Positions 25,419 to 33,927 of a stretch of 62,043 bases of DNA are shown here, one piece after another (position 1 is the first letter of the stretch; the number at the start of each line of letters is the position of its first letter). A program made the position numbers and the translations under genes. This DNA is from Synechococcus sp. AG-679-D13 (GTDB taxonomy: Bacteria; Cyanobacteriota; Cyanobacteriia; PCC-6307; Cyanobiaceae), in contig QCUM01000011.1 in assembly GCA_003210735.1 (NCBI GenBank), forward strand, positions 1 to 62,043. The letters are read 5' to 3'. The notes beneath the pieces were generated by a model. It had not been told where the DNA came from. It did not search any database and worked only from the letters and a program-made list of their open reading frames with translations.

Positions 25419-25868
25419 CCAAAAGCTTCATTGTATTGCCATCCAAAACTTCAACACCCTCCTCCTCTGGTTGTAGTTGATACGTATTCAACAATTTGTA
25501 GTGGCGAGGTGTTAGTTGCGTGATTTTTGGGTATCGGTGGGTACCTTAATACGATGTGTGTGCTGCATCGGACGCATCTCTTGTTGACAGAATAGGGCGA
25601 TTTTCGCGTGCTTCGCTGTGGACGAATTGCATTGTGCTCATCTGATCTATGCCAAGGGGCCACTGTCACCGTGGCAGCGCTGGTGAAAATTATGTGTGCC
25701 CATTTCTATTGGCGTCACCGATATTTTTCGAATGTGCGCTGCAGCGGATCTCTCTCTTCAACGCTGGATTGCCTGGGTTCGCTGAGCTGATAGTGGAGCT
25801 GGGGATGGGGAAAATAGGCGGTTTTCGGAACTACCTGGGTTGAATGGAATGCCTTTAATTGGTTGCCG
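25419..25868. other. 450 bp without a confident gene
   Basis: Short frames exist on both strands (for example minus 25921-25715, 68 codons), but none has a recognisable motif or clear ribosome-binding site. The stretch is AT-richer than the genes on its left. It holds the promoter region of the ATP-grasp unit; I see no terminator or conserved RNA. Confidence 0.4.
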
Positions 25869-26108
25869 TCAAGATCGAACCGTACATTCCCAATCAACGT
25901 TGAGGCCGGCGCAACGAGCATCAGCCACCAGAGTGGTCATGCAGGCATCTTCAAAAGCAGCCTGGCAGTTGAGCAGCGCGTCCCATTCCGTTTTCGGAAA
26001 GTGGGTTTGAAGCCAGAACACAGCATGAACACTGTTCGGAACCAGCTGGATCAATCCAGGTTCCATCTGCTTTGCAATCAGATCCACAAGCCAGCGGATA
26101 GCTATCAA
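25869..26108 (-). CDS. Small hypothetical protein (up to 79 aa)
   Basis: The frame opens with TTG at 26108; in-frame GTG (26087) and ATG (26066) are other possible starts. The product includes NSVHAVFWLQTHFPKTEWDAL and LVADARCAGLNVDWECTVRS, with amphipathic helices and a C-terminal region holding two Cys. It has a protein-like composition but no family I recognise. It lies 58 bp downstream of the DUF4278 gene on the same strand and could share its nitrogen-controlled message. Confidence 0.5.
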   Translation of the reverse strand: MIAIRWLVDLIAKQMEPGLIQLVPNSVHAVFWLQTHFPKTEWDALLNCQAAFEDACMTTLVADARCAGLNVDWECTVRS

Positions 26109-26166
26109 TATTTCAGCTGGCTTGGTGTTGATTGGCTGTCCTAATGGCTACGAATTGAGCTTTGGC

Positions 26167-26334
26167 TCAACGGCTGTAGCGGACTCCGCGATAGGTGAGC
26201 TGAACTTGCGGTGCTTGGGCCTCAGCTTGGCGGGACTGATAGGTGTGGCGGCGATAGGTGAGCTGAACCAGCGGCTTCTGGTTGCCGACTGTGTTCTGCG
26301 TGTAGGCCTGGCCGCGGTAGAGAAGTGTGGTCAT
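26167..26334 (-). CDS. DUF4278 small protein (PirA-like candidate), copy 1
   Basis: 55 residues from ATG 26334. Three copies of a YRG-type motif are visible: TLLYRGQAY, QLTYRRHTY and QLTYRGVRY, the signature of DUF4278. From memory, small DUF4278 proteins include PirA, which binds PII and tunes arginine synthesis; orthology here is an inference. The gene is preceded by a riboswitch-like leader and a GTAGC-N4-GCTAC palindrome, the same arrangement as the DUF4278-type gene at 41489. It would probably be expressed when glutamine or ammonium is abundant. Confidence 0.72.
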   Translation of the reverse strand: MTTLLYRGQAYTQNTVGNQKPLVQLTYRRHTYQSRQAEAQAPQVQLTYRGVRYSR

Positions 26335-26354
26335 GGTGTGTTCAATCAAGCAGG

Positions 26355-26414
26355 CTCAGGTCCCCGTTCCATGGCCTGAGTCGGACTGCGCTCCGTCTGG
26401 AAACGGAGTGAACG
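26355..26414 (-). ncRNA. Glutamine-II (downstream-peptide) riboswitch candidate, copy 1
   Basis: Read on the minus strand: CGTTCAC opens the element, CTCCGT...ACGGAG makes an internal hairpin, CGCA follows, and GGAACG closes by pairing with CGTTC. CTCAGG, located before GGAACG, can also pair with CCTGAG after it, which would form a pseudoknot with the closing stem. Order and conserved bases match the second copy at 41420 and what I recall of the glutamine-II/downstream-peptide class found only in marine picocyanobacteria. The start codon of the small protein is 20 nt downstream. Confidence 0.65.
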
Positions 26415-26418
26415 TTGT

Positions 26419-26432
26419 GTAGCAACAGCTAC
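26419..26432. promoter_or_regulatory. NtcA-type palindrome GTA-N8-TAC before riboswitch copy 1
   Basis: The perfect consensus GTAGC-N4-GCTAC ends exactly 4 nt before the riboswitch element. A TAATAA that could be a -10 box lies 4 nt before the palindrome on the minus strand, so the site sits about at the transcription start. That geometry fits repression rather than activation by NtcA. A transcribed 5' hairpin is another possible role. Confidence 0.55.
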
Positions 26433-26477
26433 CACTTTATTATTTACGTCTGTTGTCGTGATTCGGCGTTCAGGCCG

Positions 26478-27293
26478 CTACATATTTGGAAAACTTTTCG
26501 ATTTAATTTCTCCCTTGAGCGGATATGTCCTGTTCCGGAGTCCATCCGTGATCGACTCCATTTGGTTCAGCGCCAAGGTAAAAAATTGTTCACCACCGCT
26601 TTGCAGGCTGCTGCCAAGCAAGGTCCAGTCGTTGCGCAGTTTTTCGGCGCCCTCGTAGCCCAGAGCATTCACAACGTAGGAATGATCCGCTCTGATCCAA
26701 CGTTCCAGGTTGGAACTCGTGATTTCAAGATGGCATTGCAGGCCGATGGCATGTTGGCCAATTCGAAACACCTGTTCAGCACAGTGCAGCGAGGAGGCGA
26801 GCAGGGTTGCGTGCTGAGGCAGGCGGATGCGGTCACCGTGCCAGTGCAGCGCCATGGTGCTGCCAGCCTGACCCTCTACCAAGGGCTCGTCCGTTGAGCT
26901 CACCCGCCAGTGGATGGCCCCGAAGCCAACCTCTTTCAGTGGTTGCGGTGGTTCACCCACTTGCAGTGTTTCGACGGATCCACCCGCCGCCACCGCCAGG
27001 AGCTGCGCGCCAAGACAGATGCCGATCACCGGTTGGCATGACTGATGCCAGGCGGTAAGCCACTCCAGCTCGTGCTGCAGCCAGGTCATGGCCTTCTGGT
27101 TGCGTTCGTTTACGCCCATCGGTCCGCCGAGCAACAGGGCGATGCTGTTGGGGCATTGGTCAGGCGACGGCAGCACGTCTCCGCGGTCTGGCCTGATCAC
27201 GCGCAGTCCCATACCCCGTTGCTCGGCCAGCCGACCCAGCTGGTCCGGGCCTTCATGGTCGACGTGCTGGATCACCAGCAGCGTTGTGGTCAA
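26478..27293 (-). CDS. Class I glutamine amidotransferase (GMP synthase-like)
   Basis: 271 residues. The nucleophile elbow is [17 protein letters not shown], and GLQCHLEIT supplies the His-Glu pair, so the glutaminase triad is complete. [12 protein letters not shown] is the oxyanion loop. There is no synthetase domain, so it is a stand-alone amidotransferase of the YfeJ/PuuD-like kind with unknown acceptor. It begins with TTG at 27293, overlapping the ureC stop by three bases, which suggests it is the last gene of the ureD-A-B-C operon. Confidence 0.85.
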   Translation of the reverse strand: MTTTLLVIQHVDHEGPDQLGRLAEQRGMGLRVIRPDRGDVLPSPDQCPNSIALLLGGPMGVNERNQKAMTWLQHELEWLTAWHQSCQPVIGICLGAQLLAVAAGGSVETLQVGEPPQPLKEVGFGAIHWRVSSTDEPLVEGQAGSTMALHWHGDRIRLPQHATLLASSLHCAEQVFRIGQHAIGLQCHLEITSSNLERWIRADHSYVVNALGYEGAEKLRNDWTLLGSSLQSGGEQFFTLALNQMESITDGLRNRTYPLKGEIKSKSFPNM

Positions 27294-28999
27294 AGCAGCA
27301 GATAGCGCTGGGCGAGCGGCAGCACCTCGGCTGGTTCGCAGGTGAGCAGTTCACCGTCGGCGAACACCTCATAGGTCTGCGGATCCACGCTCACGCTGGG
27401 CAGGGCTGAGTTGAGTTTGAGAGCGCTTTTGCCAACACTGCGGGTGTCCTTTACGGCCATGCAGGGGCGTTCCAGCCCCAACCGTCGTTGGATGTCAGCA
27501 TCCATCGCCGCTTCGCTCACGAAGGTGATGCAGCTTGGGGCCAGGGCCTTGCCAAAGGCACCGAACATCGGCCGGCCATGGACAGGGCCAGGCGTTGGAA
27601 TCGAGGCGTTGGCATCACCCATCTGAGCCCACACAATCGAACCTCCCTTGACCACCAGTTCAGGGCGAATACCGAAGAAGCCCGGCTTCCACAGCACCAG
27701 ATCGGCAAGCTTCCCGGTTTCGATCGACCCCACCTCGGCACTGATGCCATGGGCCAGGGCCGGGTTGATCGTCACCTTGGCGATGTAGCGCTTCAGGCGA
27801 TGGTTGTCGTTGCGGCTGGAGTCCTCCGGTAGCGCACCCCGCTGCACTTTCATCTTGTGGGCGGTCTGGAAGGTGCGGGTGATCACTTCTCCCACACGAC
27901 CCATGGCCTGGGAGTCGCTGGCGATGATCGAGAAGGCGCCGAGGTCGTGAAGGATGTCTTCAGCGGCGATCGTCTCGCGGCGGATCCTCGATTCGGCGAA
28001 GGCCACATCCTCGGGAATCTTGGGGTCGAGGTGGTGGCACACCATCAGCATGTCGAGGTGCTCCTCGAGCGTGTTGCGGGTGTAGGGCCGGGTGGGATTG
28101 GTGCTGCTCGGCAGCACATTCGCTTCGCCGCAGATCTTGATGATGTCTGGGGCATGGCCACCGCCGGCACCTTCGGTGTGGAAGGTGTGGATCGTGCGTC
28201 CCTTGATGGCGGCGATCGTGTCCTCGACGAAGCCGGCCTCGTTCAGGGTGTCGGTGTGGATGCACACCTGCACATCCATGCGGTCCGCCACCAATAGGCA
28301 GGCATCGATCGTTGCAGGCGTGGTGCCCCAGTCTTCGTGCAATTTCAGGCCGCAGGCGCCTGCATGCACCTGCTCCTCCAGGGCCTCGGGAGTGCTGGCA
28401 TTGCCTTTGCCGAAGAAGCCAAGGTTCACCGGCAGGCCTTCAGCGGCCTGCAGCATTCGACCGATGTGGAAGGCGCCTGGTGTGCACGTGGTGGCGTTGG
28501 TGCCCGTTGCCGGCCCGGTGCCGCCGCCCATCATGGTGGTGATTCCACTGGCCAGGGCTGTTTCGATCTGCTGAGGGCAGATGAAGTGGATGTGCGTGTC
28601 GATGCCGCCAGCGGTGAGGATGTGGCCTTCCCCGGCGATCGCTTCGGTGCCCGGCCCCACCACGATGGTCACCCCTTCCTGGGTGTCGGGGTTGCCCGCT
28701 TTGCCGATTCCCACGATGCGGCCATCTTTAAGGCCAACATCCGCTTTGACGATGCCCCACCAGTCCAGAATCAGGGCGTTGGTGATCACGGTGTCGACGG
28801 CACCTTCAGACCGGGTTGTCTGGGACTGGCCCATGCCGTCGCGAATGACTTTGCCGCCGCCGAATTTCACCTCATCGCCGTAAACGGTGTAGTCCTTCTC
28901 GACTTCGAGGATTAGTTCCGTGTCGGCGAGTCGGATGCGGTCGCCTGTTGTGGGGCCGTAGGTCTCGGCGTAGGTCTGGCGTGAAATGCGGTAGGGCAT
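27290..28999 (-). CDS. ureC: Urease alpha subunit
   Basis: 569 residues, normal length. The nickel site is visible: [10 protein letters not shown] (two His), [15 protein letters not shown] (the carbamylated Lys and a His), and later [16 protein letters not shown] (the Asp ligand). The flap region is [20 protein letters not shown]. It hydrolyses urea to ammonium and carbamate in the cytoplasm. ureA, ureB and ureC run in that order after ureD on the minus strand. Confidence 0.98.
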   Translation of the reverse strand: MPYRISRQTYAETYGPTTGDRIRLADTELILEVEKDYTVYGDEVKFGGGKVIRDGMGQSQTTRSEGAVDTVITNALILDWWGIVKADVGLKDGRIVGIGKAGNPDTQEGVTIVVGPGTEAIAGEGHILTAGGIDTHIHFICPQQIETALASGITTMMGGGTGPATGTNATTCTPGAFHIGRMLQAAEGLPVNLGFFGKGNASTPEALEEQVHAGACGLKLHEDWGTTPATIDACLLVADRMDVQVCIHTDTLNEAGFVEDTIAAIKGRTIHTFHTEGAGGGHAPDIIKICGEANVLPSSTNPTRPYTRNTLEEHLDMLMVCHHLDPKIPEDVAFAESRIRRETIAAEDILHDLGAFSIIASDSQAMGRVGEVITRTFQTAHKMKVQRGALPEDSSRNDNHRLKRYIAKVTINPALAHGISAEVGSIETGKLADLVLWKPGFFGIRPELVVKGGSIVWAQMGDANASIPTPGPVHGRPMFGAFGKALAPSCITFVSEAAMDADIQRRLGLERPCMAVKDTRSVGKSALKLNSALPSVSVDPQTYEVFADGELLTCEPAEVLPLAQRYLLL

Positions 29000-29002
29000 G
29001 GA

Positions 29003-29323
29003 TCAGGCGTCTAAGGGTCCGTTGATCTGGCCGTTGAAGCCCACAACCCGACGGGCTCCGGCAAAGGGAATCAGGTTCACATCGCGGCTGTCGCCTGGCT
29101 CGAAGCGGATGGCCGTTCCGGCGGGAATGTCGAGGCGCTGGCCCCGGGCCGCGATGCGGTCGAACTGCAGGGCTGCGTTGGCTTCGGCGAAATGGAAATG
29201 GGATCCCACCTGCACGGGACGGTCGCCGCTGTTGGCCACACTGAGGGTGGTGACAGGGCGACCGGCGTTGAGTTCGATCGTGCCGGCTTCGGGCATCAGT
29301 TCGCCCGGAATCAGGGGTGCCAT
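29003..29323 (-). CDS. ureB: Urease beta subunit
   Basis: 106 residues beginning [44 protein letters not shown] is the conserved beta-subunit core (quoted in part: [16 protein letters not shown]). It forms the structural collar of the (ABC)3 urease. It lies 3 bp upstream of ureC and 10 bp downstream of ureA. Confidence 0.97.
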   Translation of the reverse strand: MAPLIPGELMPEAGTIELNAGRPVTTLSVANSGDRPVQVGSHFHFAEANAALQFDRIAARGQRLDIPAGTAIRFEPGDSRDVNLIPFAGARRVVGFNGQINGPLDA

Positions 29324-29333
29324 GGGTTTGGCC

Positions 29334-29636
29334 TCAGCGGATGGGGTCGTGCAGGGTCACGAGCTTGGTGCCGTCGGGGAAGACCGCTTCGATCTGCACC
29401 TCATGCACCAGCTCCGGAACGCCTTCCATCACTTGATTGCGTTGCAACCAGGTGGTGCCCTCCTGCATCAGCTCAGCCACGCTCTTGCCGTCGCGGGCGC
29501 CCTCCAGCACCAGGAAGCTCAACCATGCCACAGCCTCCGGGTGATTGAGCTGCAAACCTCGGTTCAGCCGTCGTTCCGCGAGCAGCGCGGCGGTCACGAT
29601 CAGGAGCTTGTCCTTTTCCTGGGGACTGAGATGCAT
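29334..29636 (-). CDS. ureA: Urease gamma subunit
   Basis: 100 residues, [20 protein letters not shown] at the start, then [20 protein letters not shown] and [20 protein letters not shown], all standard for the gamma chain. It is separate from ureB, as in most bacteria, not fused. It follows ureD by 18 bp. Confidence 0.97.
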   Translation of the reverse strand: MHLSPQEKDKLLIVTAALLAERRLNRGLQLNHPEAVAWLSFLVLEGARDGKSVAELMQEGTTWLQRNQVMEGVPELVHEVQIEAVFPDGTKLVTLHDPIR

Positions 29637-29654
29637 GGGGGGATGCAGTCGTGT

Positions 29655-30593
29655 TCAGTGTGTCGCCGAAGCGGCGGGTCTTGGGTTCGTGGTGAACGTT
29701 TGTTCGCTGAATGGTTCTTCCTGCAGGGGCCAGACCCTTGGAATGCGAGGTCTGCAGAGGGAGCGCAGTGTGCGTGTCTGGGCCCAGACACGACTGAACC
29801 AAAAGCGGGCATCGCGGCTGGAGGTGCCGACGTAGCGGGCGACCAGTCCCTGGTCGAGGCTGCTGCAGCGCATCGTTCCCTCCAGTCCAGCCCGAGCGGC
29901 TCGTGCGTCTTGCAGCAGACCGTCACGCTGTTGGGGGCTGAGCGGCATGGGCGCTGCCCAAACCAGGGTTCCGAACACCGGAGCACCATGAAGACCATGC
30001 AGGCTGTGGAGGCTGTCGCCATCGAGTTCCAGTCGATCCACAAAGTCCCAACGGGGTTTGGATCCACCGTTGCGCTGGATGGTCAGTCCGGAGCGCCAAC
30101 GCCCACGGTTCAGCTGTTCCCCGGCCGCTGTACGTCCCAATCGCACGATTTCGGTGCTGAGGAAGGAGGCGTCCTCGGGCAGGGTCACCGAAAGATTCTG
30201 TTCATAGAGCGCATCGGCGTACAGCACCAGTTCCTGCGGTAACCACTCCAGATCGCTGTGGCTGCTGAGCTTGGCCGTCACCTCCTGCCGGGCCCAAATG
30301 CCATCGGGTTGCAGACGGCTGCGACCGATTGAGCCGTATACCTTCTGAGCGGCAACGCTGGTGATCAGGCTGCGACTTCCGCTGTGCAGCATCAGGTCGA
30401 TGCTGAGTTGGTCCCCACCCACCAGTCCGCCAGCGGTGTGGAGAAGGGGCAGTTCACAGCGGCCGTCGTCTCCGGCTTCGGCGCGCATCAACTTGAACGG
30501 CGCCGTGCATCCACCTTGGTGCCGGCTGCGGCCGGAAGCATCGCTGTTGAATTGCAGCTGGCAGTGGCCGTGCCAGGGCTCAGGTCGTTGCAT
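29655..30593 (-). CDS. ureD: Urease accessory protein UreD
   Basis: 312 residues from ATG 30593 (MQRPEPWHGHCQLQF). CELPLLHTAGGLVGGDQLSID and VTSVAAQKVYGS-type (LITSVAAQKVYGSIGRS) segments identify UreD, the scaffold that holds apo-urease during nickel insertion with UreF and UreG. The open frame begins at 30644, but the shorter start leaves a normal 97 bp divergent gap to ureE. It is the first gene of the minus-strand urease operon. Confidence 0.95.
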   Translation of the reverse strand: MQRPEPWHGHCQLQFNSDASGRSRHQGGCTAPFKLMRAEAGDDGRCELPLLHTAGGLVGGDQLSIDLMLHSGSRSLITSVAAQKVYGSIGRSRLQPDGIWARQEVTAKLSSHSDLEWLPQELVLYADALYEQNLSVTLPEDASFLSTEIVRLGRTAAGEQLNRGRWRSGLTIQRNGGSKPRWDFVDRLELDGDSLHSLHGLHGAPVFGTLVWAAPMPLSPQQRDGLLQDARAARAGLEGTMRCSSLDQGLVARYVGTSSRDARFWFSRVWAQTRTLRSLCRPRIPRVWPLQEEPFSEQTFTTNPRPAASATH

Positions 30594-30690
30594 CAGCTCA
30601 CGCTCGGTCTCCAGCAACCCTGGCTTGGTAGCAATGCACACCAAATCAGGCTCCGCCGCTGGGCAGGCTTTCAGCCTGAAAGTCGGAGTG

Positions 30691-31161
30691 ATGGTGAGCG
30701 AAGCCGTGATCGTGCTGGAGCGGCGTTGTGCGGACGATGGACAGGCCGTTCACGGCAACCCTGCCGCGCTGCAGCTGGCGTTGACGGCGGAACAGCGCAC
30801 CGTGTTGCGGGGGCGTCGCCAGACCCTCTGTGGCCAAGAGGTGCTTCTGCAATTGCCGCGGGACGGTGCCCTTCGCCCGGGTGATCGCTTAACCGATGCG
30901 GTGGGATCCGTACAGGTGGATGTGATCGCTGCGCCCGAGGCACTGATGCGAGTGGAAGCTGACAGCGTGCTGGAGCTATTGCAGGCGGCATATCACCTGG
31001 GCAACCGCCATGTGGCGTTGGAATTGCTTGAGCATGAGCTTCTGCTGCCTCATGATCCGGTGCTTGAAGCGATGCTTCAGCAGCGGGGGTTGGTGCTGAG
31101 TCATTGCCAGCGTCCTTTTCTGCCGGAAGGTGGTGCCTACGGTCGCCATTCCCACCCATGA
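30691..31161 (+). CDS. ureE: Urease accessory protein UreE (nickel chaperone)
   Basis: 156 residues from ATG 30691. LLQAAYHLGNRHVALELLEH is the conserved peptide- and nickel-binding domain with its essential His, and the C-terminus ends GRHSHP, a short His tail that could bind metal. It delivers nickel to the UreG complex. The frame is open much further upstream, but that overlaps ureD. The end overlaps ureF (ATGA). Confidence 0.93.
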   Translation: MVSEAVIVLERRCADDGQAVHGNPAALQLALTAEQRTVLRGRRQTLCGQEVLLQLPRDGALRPGDRLTDAVGSVQVDVIAAPEALMRVEADSVLELLQAAYHLGNRHVALELLEHELLLPHDPVLEAMLQQRGLVLSHCQRPFLPEGGAYGRHSHP

Positions 31162-31826
31162 CGGCGCTCTCTTTGCTGCAGCTGGTGAGTCCGGCCCTGC
31201 CGGTCGGGGCGTTTAGTTATTCCGAGGGGCTGGAGGCTTTGATTCAGTCCGGCGATCTTCAGGATGAGGCGCAGCTGCATGCCTGGCTTCAGGCTGAGCT
31301 GACGAACGGGATGCTGCGATTGGAGGCCGCTGCGCTCCCTGTTCTGACAGCCGACCTCAGCAGTTGGCGAGCTGGCGAAGCTGAGGCGAAGAGGCATCTG
31401 ATCGATCTGGATGGATGGCTTTTGGCCACGCGTGAAGCAGCTGAGGTTCGGGCCCAGCAGCGTCAAATGGGCCAGTCGCTGTTGCTGTTGTTGGCTGATA
31501 TGGGCCATCCGTTGCCTGAACGAATTGCTTTGAGCTGGCCTGCGGCCTGGGCCGCAGCATCGCTGGCATGGAACGTGGCTGTCCCGGAGATGGTGGAGGG
31601 ATATCTCTATGGGTGGGTTGCCAATCAGCTCAGCGCTGCTGTGAGGCTTTTGCCATTGGGGCCGACCCGTGCTCAGGTGCAGCAGCAGCAGTTGTTGCCG
31701 TTGATCGCCGATCAGGCAGTGCTGTTGCAGGGCAGCGACCCTCGAAAGTTGTGGAGTGGTGCTGTCGGTGCAGGTCTGGCACAGCTCACCCATGCTGAGT
31801 TGTATTCACGACTGTTTCGGAGCTGA
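31158..31826 (+). CDS. ureF: Urease accessory protein UreF
   Basis: 222 residues, [26 protein letters not shown] at the start (quoted: [19 protein letters not shown]), which is the family signature. It is mostly helical and connects UreD-urease to UreG. Start ATG 31158 overlaps ureE by four bases, and the stop overlaps the ureG start (TGATG). Confidence 0.95.
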   Translation: MTALSLLQLVSPALPVGAFSYSEGLEALIQSGDLQDEAQLHAWLQAELTNGMLRLEAAALPVLTADLSSWRAGEAEAKRHLIDLDGWLLATREAAEVRAQQRQMGQSLLLLLADMGHPLPERIALSWPAAWAAASLAWNVAVPEMVEGYLYGWVANQLSAAVRLLPLGPTRAQVQQQQLLPLIADQAVLLQGSDPRKLWSGAVGAGLAQLTHAELYSRLFRS

Positions 31827-32428
31827 TGAGCAGCAAGCTGCGACTGGGGGTGGCTGGTCCGGTGGGATCAGGGAAGACGGCATTGGTGGAGGCCCTCTGC
31901 CGGCGGCTGCGTGATCAGCTGCAACTGGCGGTGGTGACCAACGACATCTACACCCAGGAAGATGCCCAGTTCCTGACGCGGGCAGGGGCCCTCGAGCCCG
32001 AGCGGATCCGGGGTGTCGAAACCGGTGGCTGCCCACACACCGCGATTCGGGAAGACTGCTCGATCAATCGAGCGGCGGTGGCGGAGCTAGAGGAGAAGTT
32101 TCCAGAGCTTGACTTGGTGTTGGTGGAAAGCGGAGGAGACAATCTGGCCGCCAGCTTCAGTCCTGAACTGGTCGATCTTTGTATTTACGTGATTGATGTG
32201 GCAGCTGGCGACAAGATTCCCCGAAAGGGGGGCCCTGGAATTACTCGTTCTGATTTTCTTGTGATTAATAAAATAGATCTTGCTCCAATGGTTGGAGCTG
32301 ATCTGGCTGTGATGGAGCGGGACACCAAGTTGATGAGGAGTGGGAGACCTTGGTGTTTTACAAATCTGCATAGTGGTGAGGGATTAGACCAAATAGCGAA
32401 GTTTTTGTTGCAACAGCTACCAGAATGA
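31826..32428 (+). CDS. ureG: Urease accessory GTPase UreG
   Basis: 200 residues. The P-loop [28 protein letters not shown], the metal-binding [13 protein letters not shown] (Cys-Pro-His) and [12 protein letters not shown] mark UreG, which powers nickel insertion by GTP hydrolysis. An odd point is base composition: the first two thirds are GC-rich like the urease genes, while from about 32,235 the same gene becomes AT-rich like the following urt genes, with no break in the reading frame. Confidence 0.97.
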   Translation: MSSKLRLGVAGPVGSGKTALVEALCRRLRDQLQLAVVTNDIYTQEDAQFLTRAGALEPERIRGVETGGCPHTAIREDCSINRAAVAELEEKFPELDLVLVESGGDNLAASFSPELVDLCIYVIDVAAGDKIPRKGGPGITRSDFLVINKIDLAPMVGADLAVMERDTKLMRSGRPWCFTNLHSGEGLDQIAKFLLQQLPE

Positions 32429-32456
32429 ATTCCCAGGATTCGGAAATCCACAAAGT

Positions 32457-32496
32457 GTTCTCATCGATACATTCTTCTAGAGGTGGCGCTTAATAC
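32457..32496 (+). promoter_or_regulatory. NtcA-activated promoter of urtA
   Basis: GTT-N8-TAC at 32457-32470 (one base off consensus) is followed 20 nt later by TAATAC at 32491-32496, a good -10 box. There is no -35 box, as expected for an NtcA-activated class II promoter. This places the urtA mRNA start near 32,500 and argues for the ATG at 32534 or 32549 as the translation start. The urt operon is a known NtcA target in cyanobacteria. Confidence 0.58.
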
Positions 32497-32548
32497 CTTT
32501 CATTCGACGCCGTCTGGCTGTCGTTTTACTTGCATGTTTTCTCGAGAA

Positions 32549-33847
32549 ATGACCAGTTCAATTCCAAAACGTCTCCTCGCAGGTTTCGCTGCAACTGCAG
32601 TCGGCGTCACGATGACAGCTTGTGGTGGAGGTGATTCCGCAGGCGGTGGCGACTTTGATGGTTCCATCAAAGTCGGCATTCTCCACTCCTTGAGTGGAAC
32701 CATGGCTATTTCAGAAACCACTCTTAAAGAGGTTGAAGAGATGGCAATTAAGGAAATCAATGATTCTGGCGGCGTCACAATTGACGACAAATCTTATAAG
32801 ATTACCTACGTTTCGGAAGATGGTGCTTCTGATTGGCCAACATTTGCTGAAAAATCTCAGAAATTAATTGATGCCGACAAGGTTGCTGTCGTCTTCGGCG
32901 GTTGGACCTCGGCCAGCAGAAAGGCAATGCTTCCTGTTTATGAAGCAAAAGATCATTTCTTGTTCTACCCAATTCAATATGAGGGGCAAGAGTGCTCCAA
33001 AAACATTTTCTACACAGGTGCAGTCCCAAATCAGCAAGCAGAACCAGCAGTTGATTGGCTGTTTGACAATTTTGCCGAAAAGTATGGCAAAAAAGTTTAC
33101 CTAGTCGGATCTGACTACGTCTATCCACGTACTGCTAATACCATCATTAAGGAACAAGTTAAGAGCCTTGGTGGTGTGACGGTTGGAGAAGACTATATTC
33201 CTCTTGGAAACACCGAAGTTGCTCCAATTATTGCTAAGATTAAGAAGGAGTTTCCTGATGGTGGAATCATCATCAATACTCTAAATGGTGACTCTAACGT
33301 TGCTTTGTTCAAGCAGTTCAAGGCTGCGGGCATCACGCCTGAGAAATATCCAATCATGTCTTTCTCCATCGCAGAGGAAGAAATTCGTCAAATTGGTCCT
33401 GAGTTTGTTGGTGGTACTTATGCGGCGTGGAACTACTTCATGTCTCTCGGTACTCCTGCTTCTAATACCTTTAACGAAGCCTTCATTGAAATGTATGGTG
33501 ATGATCGGGTGACCAATGACCCGATGGAATCTGCATACAATATGGTTTATCTCTGGAAGGCTGCGGTTGAAAAAGCCGGCACTTATGAAGATTTAGATGC
33601 AGTGCGTGATGCAATGATTGGCATCAAGATGGATGCTCCTCAGGGGCCTATCGAGATGTATCCCAATCATCATATTTCTCAAACTGTGCGTATTGGCGAA
33701 GCCAAAGACGACGGACAGTTTGAAATTCTATGGGATAGCAAAACTCCTGTAGCTCCAATCACTTGGAACCAATATGTTCCTGAGACTAAGGGCTATGCAT
33801 GTGATTGGACTTTGGATCGTCCCGATGCAGGCAAGTATAAAATGTAA
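32549..33847 (+). CDS. urtA: Urea ABC transporter substrate-binding protein UrtA
   Basis: 432 residues from ATG 32549 (ATG 32534 is possible). The signal TAVGVTMTACGGGD is a lipobox, so the protein is a lipoprotein in the periplasm. KVGILHSLSGTMAISETTLKE and VFGGWTSASRKAMLPVYE are the conserved urea/short-amide binding regions of UrtA. It captures urea for UrtB-UrtC. A strong hairpin with a T-run separates it from urtB. Confidence 0.95.
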   Translation: MTSSIPKRLLAGFAATAVGVTMTACGGGDSAGGGDFDGSIKVGILHSLSGTMAISETTLKEVEEMAIKEINDSGGVTIDDKSYKITYVSEDGASDWPTFAEKSQKLIDADKVAVVFGGWTSASRKAMLPVYEAKDHFLFYPIQYEGQECSKNIFYTGAVPNQQAEPAVDWLFDNFAEKYGKKVYLVGSDYVYPRTANTIIKEQVKSLGGVTVGEDYIPLGNTEVAPIIAKIKKEFPDGGIIINTLNGDSNVALFKQFKAAGITPEKYPIMSFSIAEEEIRQIGPEFVGGTYAAWNYFMSLGTPASNTFNEAFIEMYGDDRVTNDPMESAYNMVYLWKAAVEKAGTYEDLDAVRDAMIGIKMDAPQGPIEMYPNHHISQTVRIGEAKDDGQFEILWDSKTPVAPITWNQYVPETKGYACDWTLDRPDAGKYKM

Positions 33848-33880
33848 TTCTGCAATCGATCACCCAGAAACTTGACCCTT

Positions 33881-33914
33881 AGTGGATCAATATTAATTTG
33901 ATCCACTTTTTTTT
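33881..33914 (+). terminator. Intrinsic terminator/attenuator between urtA and urtB
   Basis: AGTGGATCA pairs perfectly with TGATCCACT over a 9-base loop and is followed by an 8-T run. It ends 14 bp before the urtB start. As the following urt genes have no clear separate promoter, it probably lowers their transcription relative to urtA, giving a large excess of binding protein. Confidence 0.85.
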
Positions 33915-33927
33915 ATCCAATGGAGCT

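Noticed and set aside
25715..25921. 68-codon minus-strand frame
   Set aside because: It overlaps the end of the hypothetical gene at 25869 and has no motif or start signal.
30628..30641. NtcA site between ureD and ureE
   Set aside because: Only GTA-N8-CAC matches, without an AT-rich -10 box at a fitting distance.
32483..32548. Longer urtA start (TTG/GTG-type start at 32483)
   Set aside because: It lies before the predicted -10 box and would put 22 residues ahead of a good lipoprotein signal.
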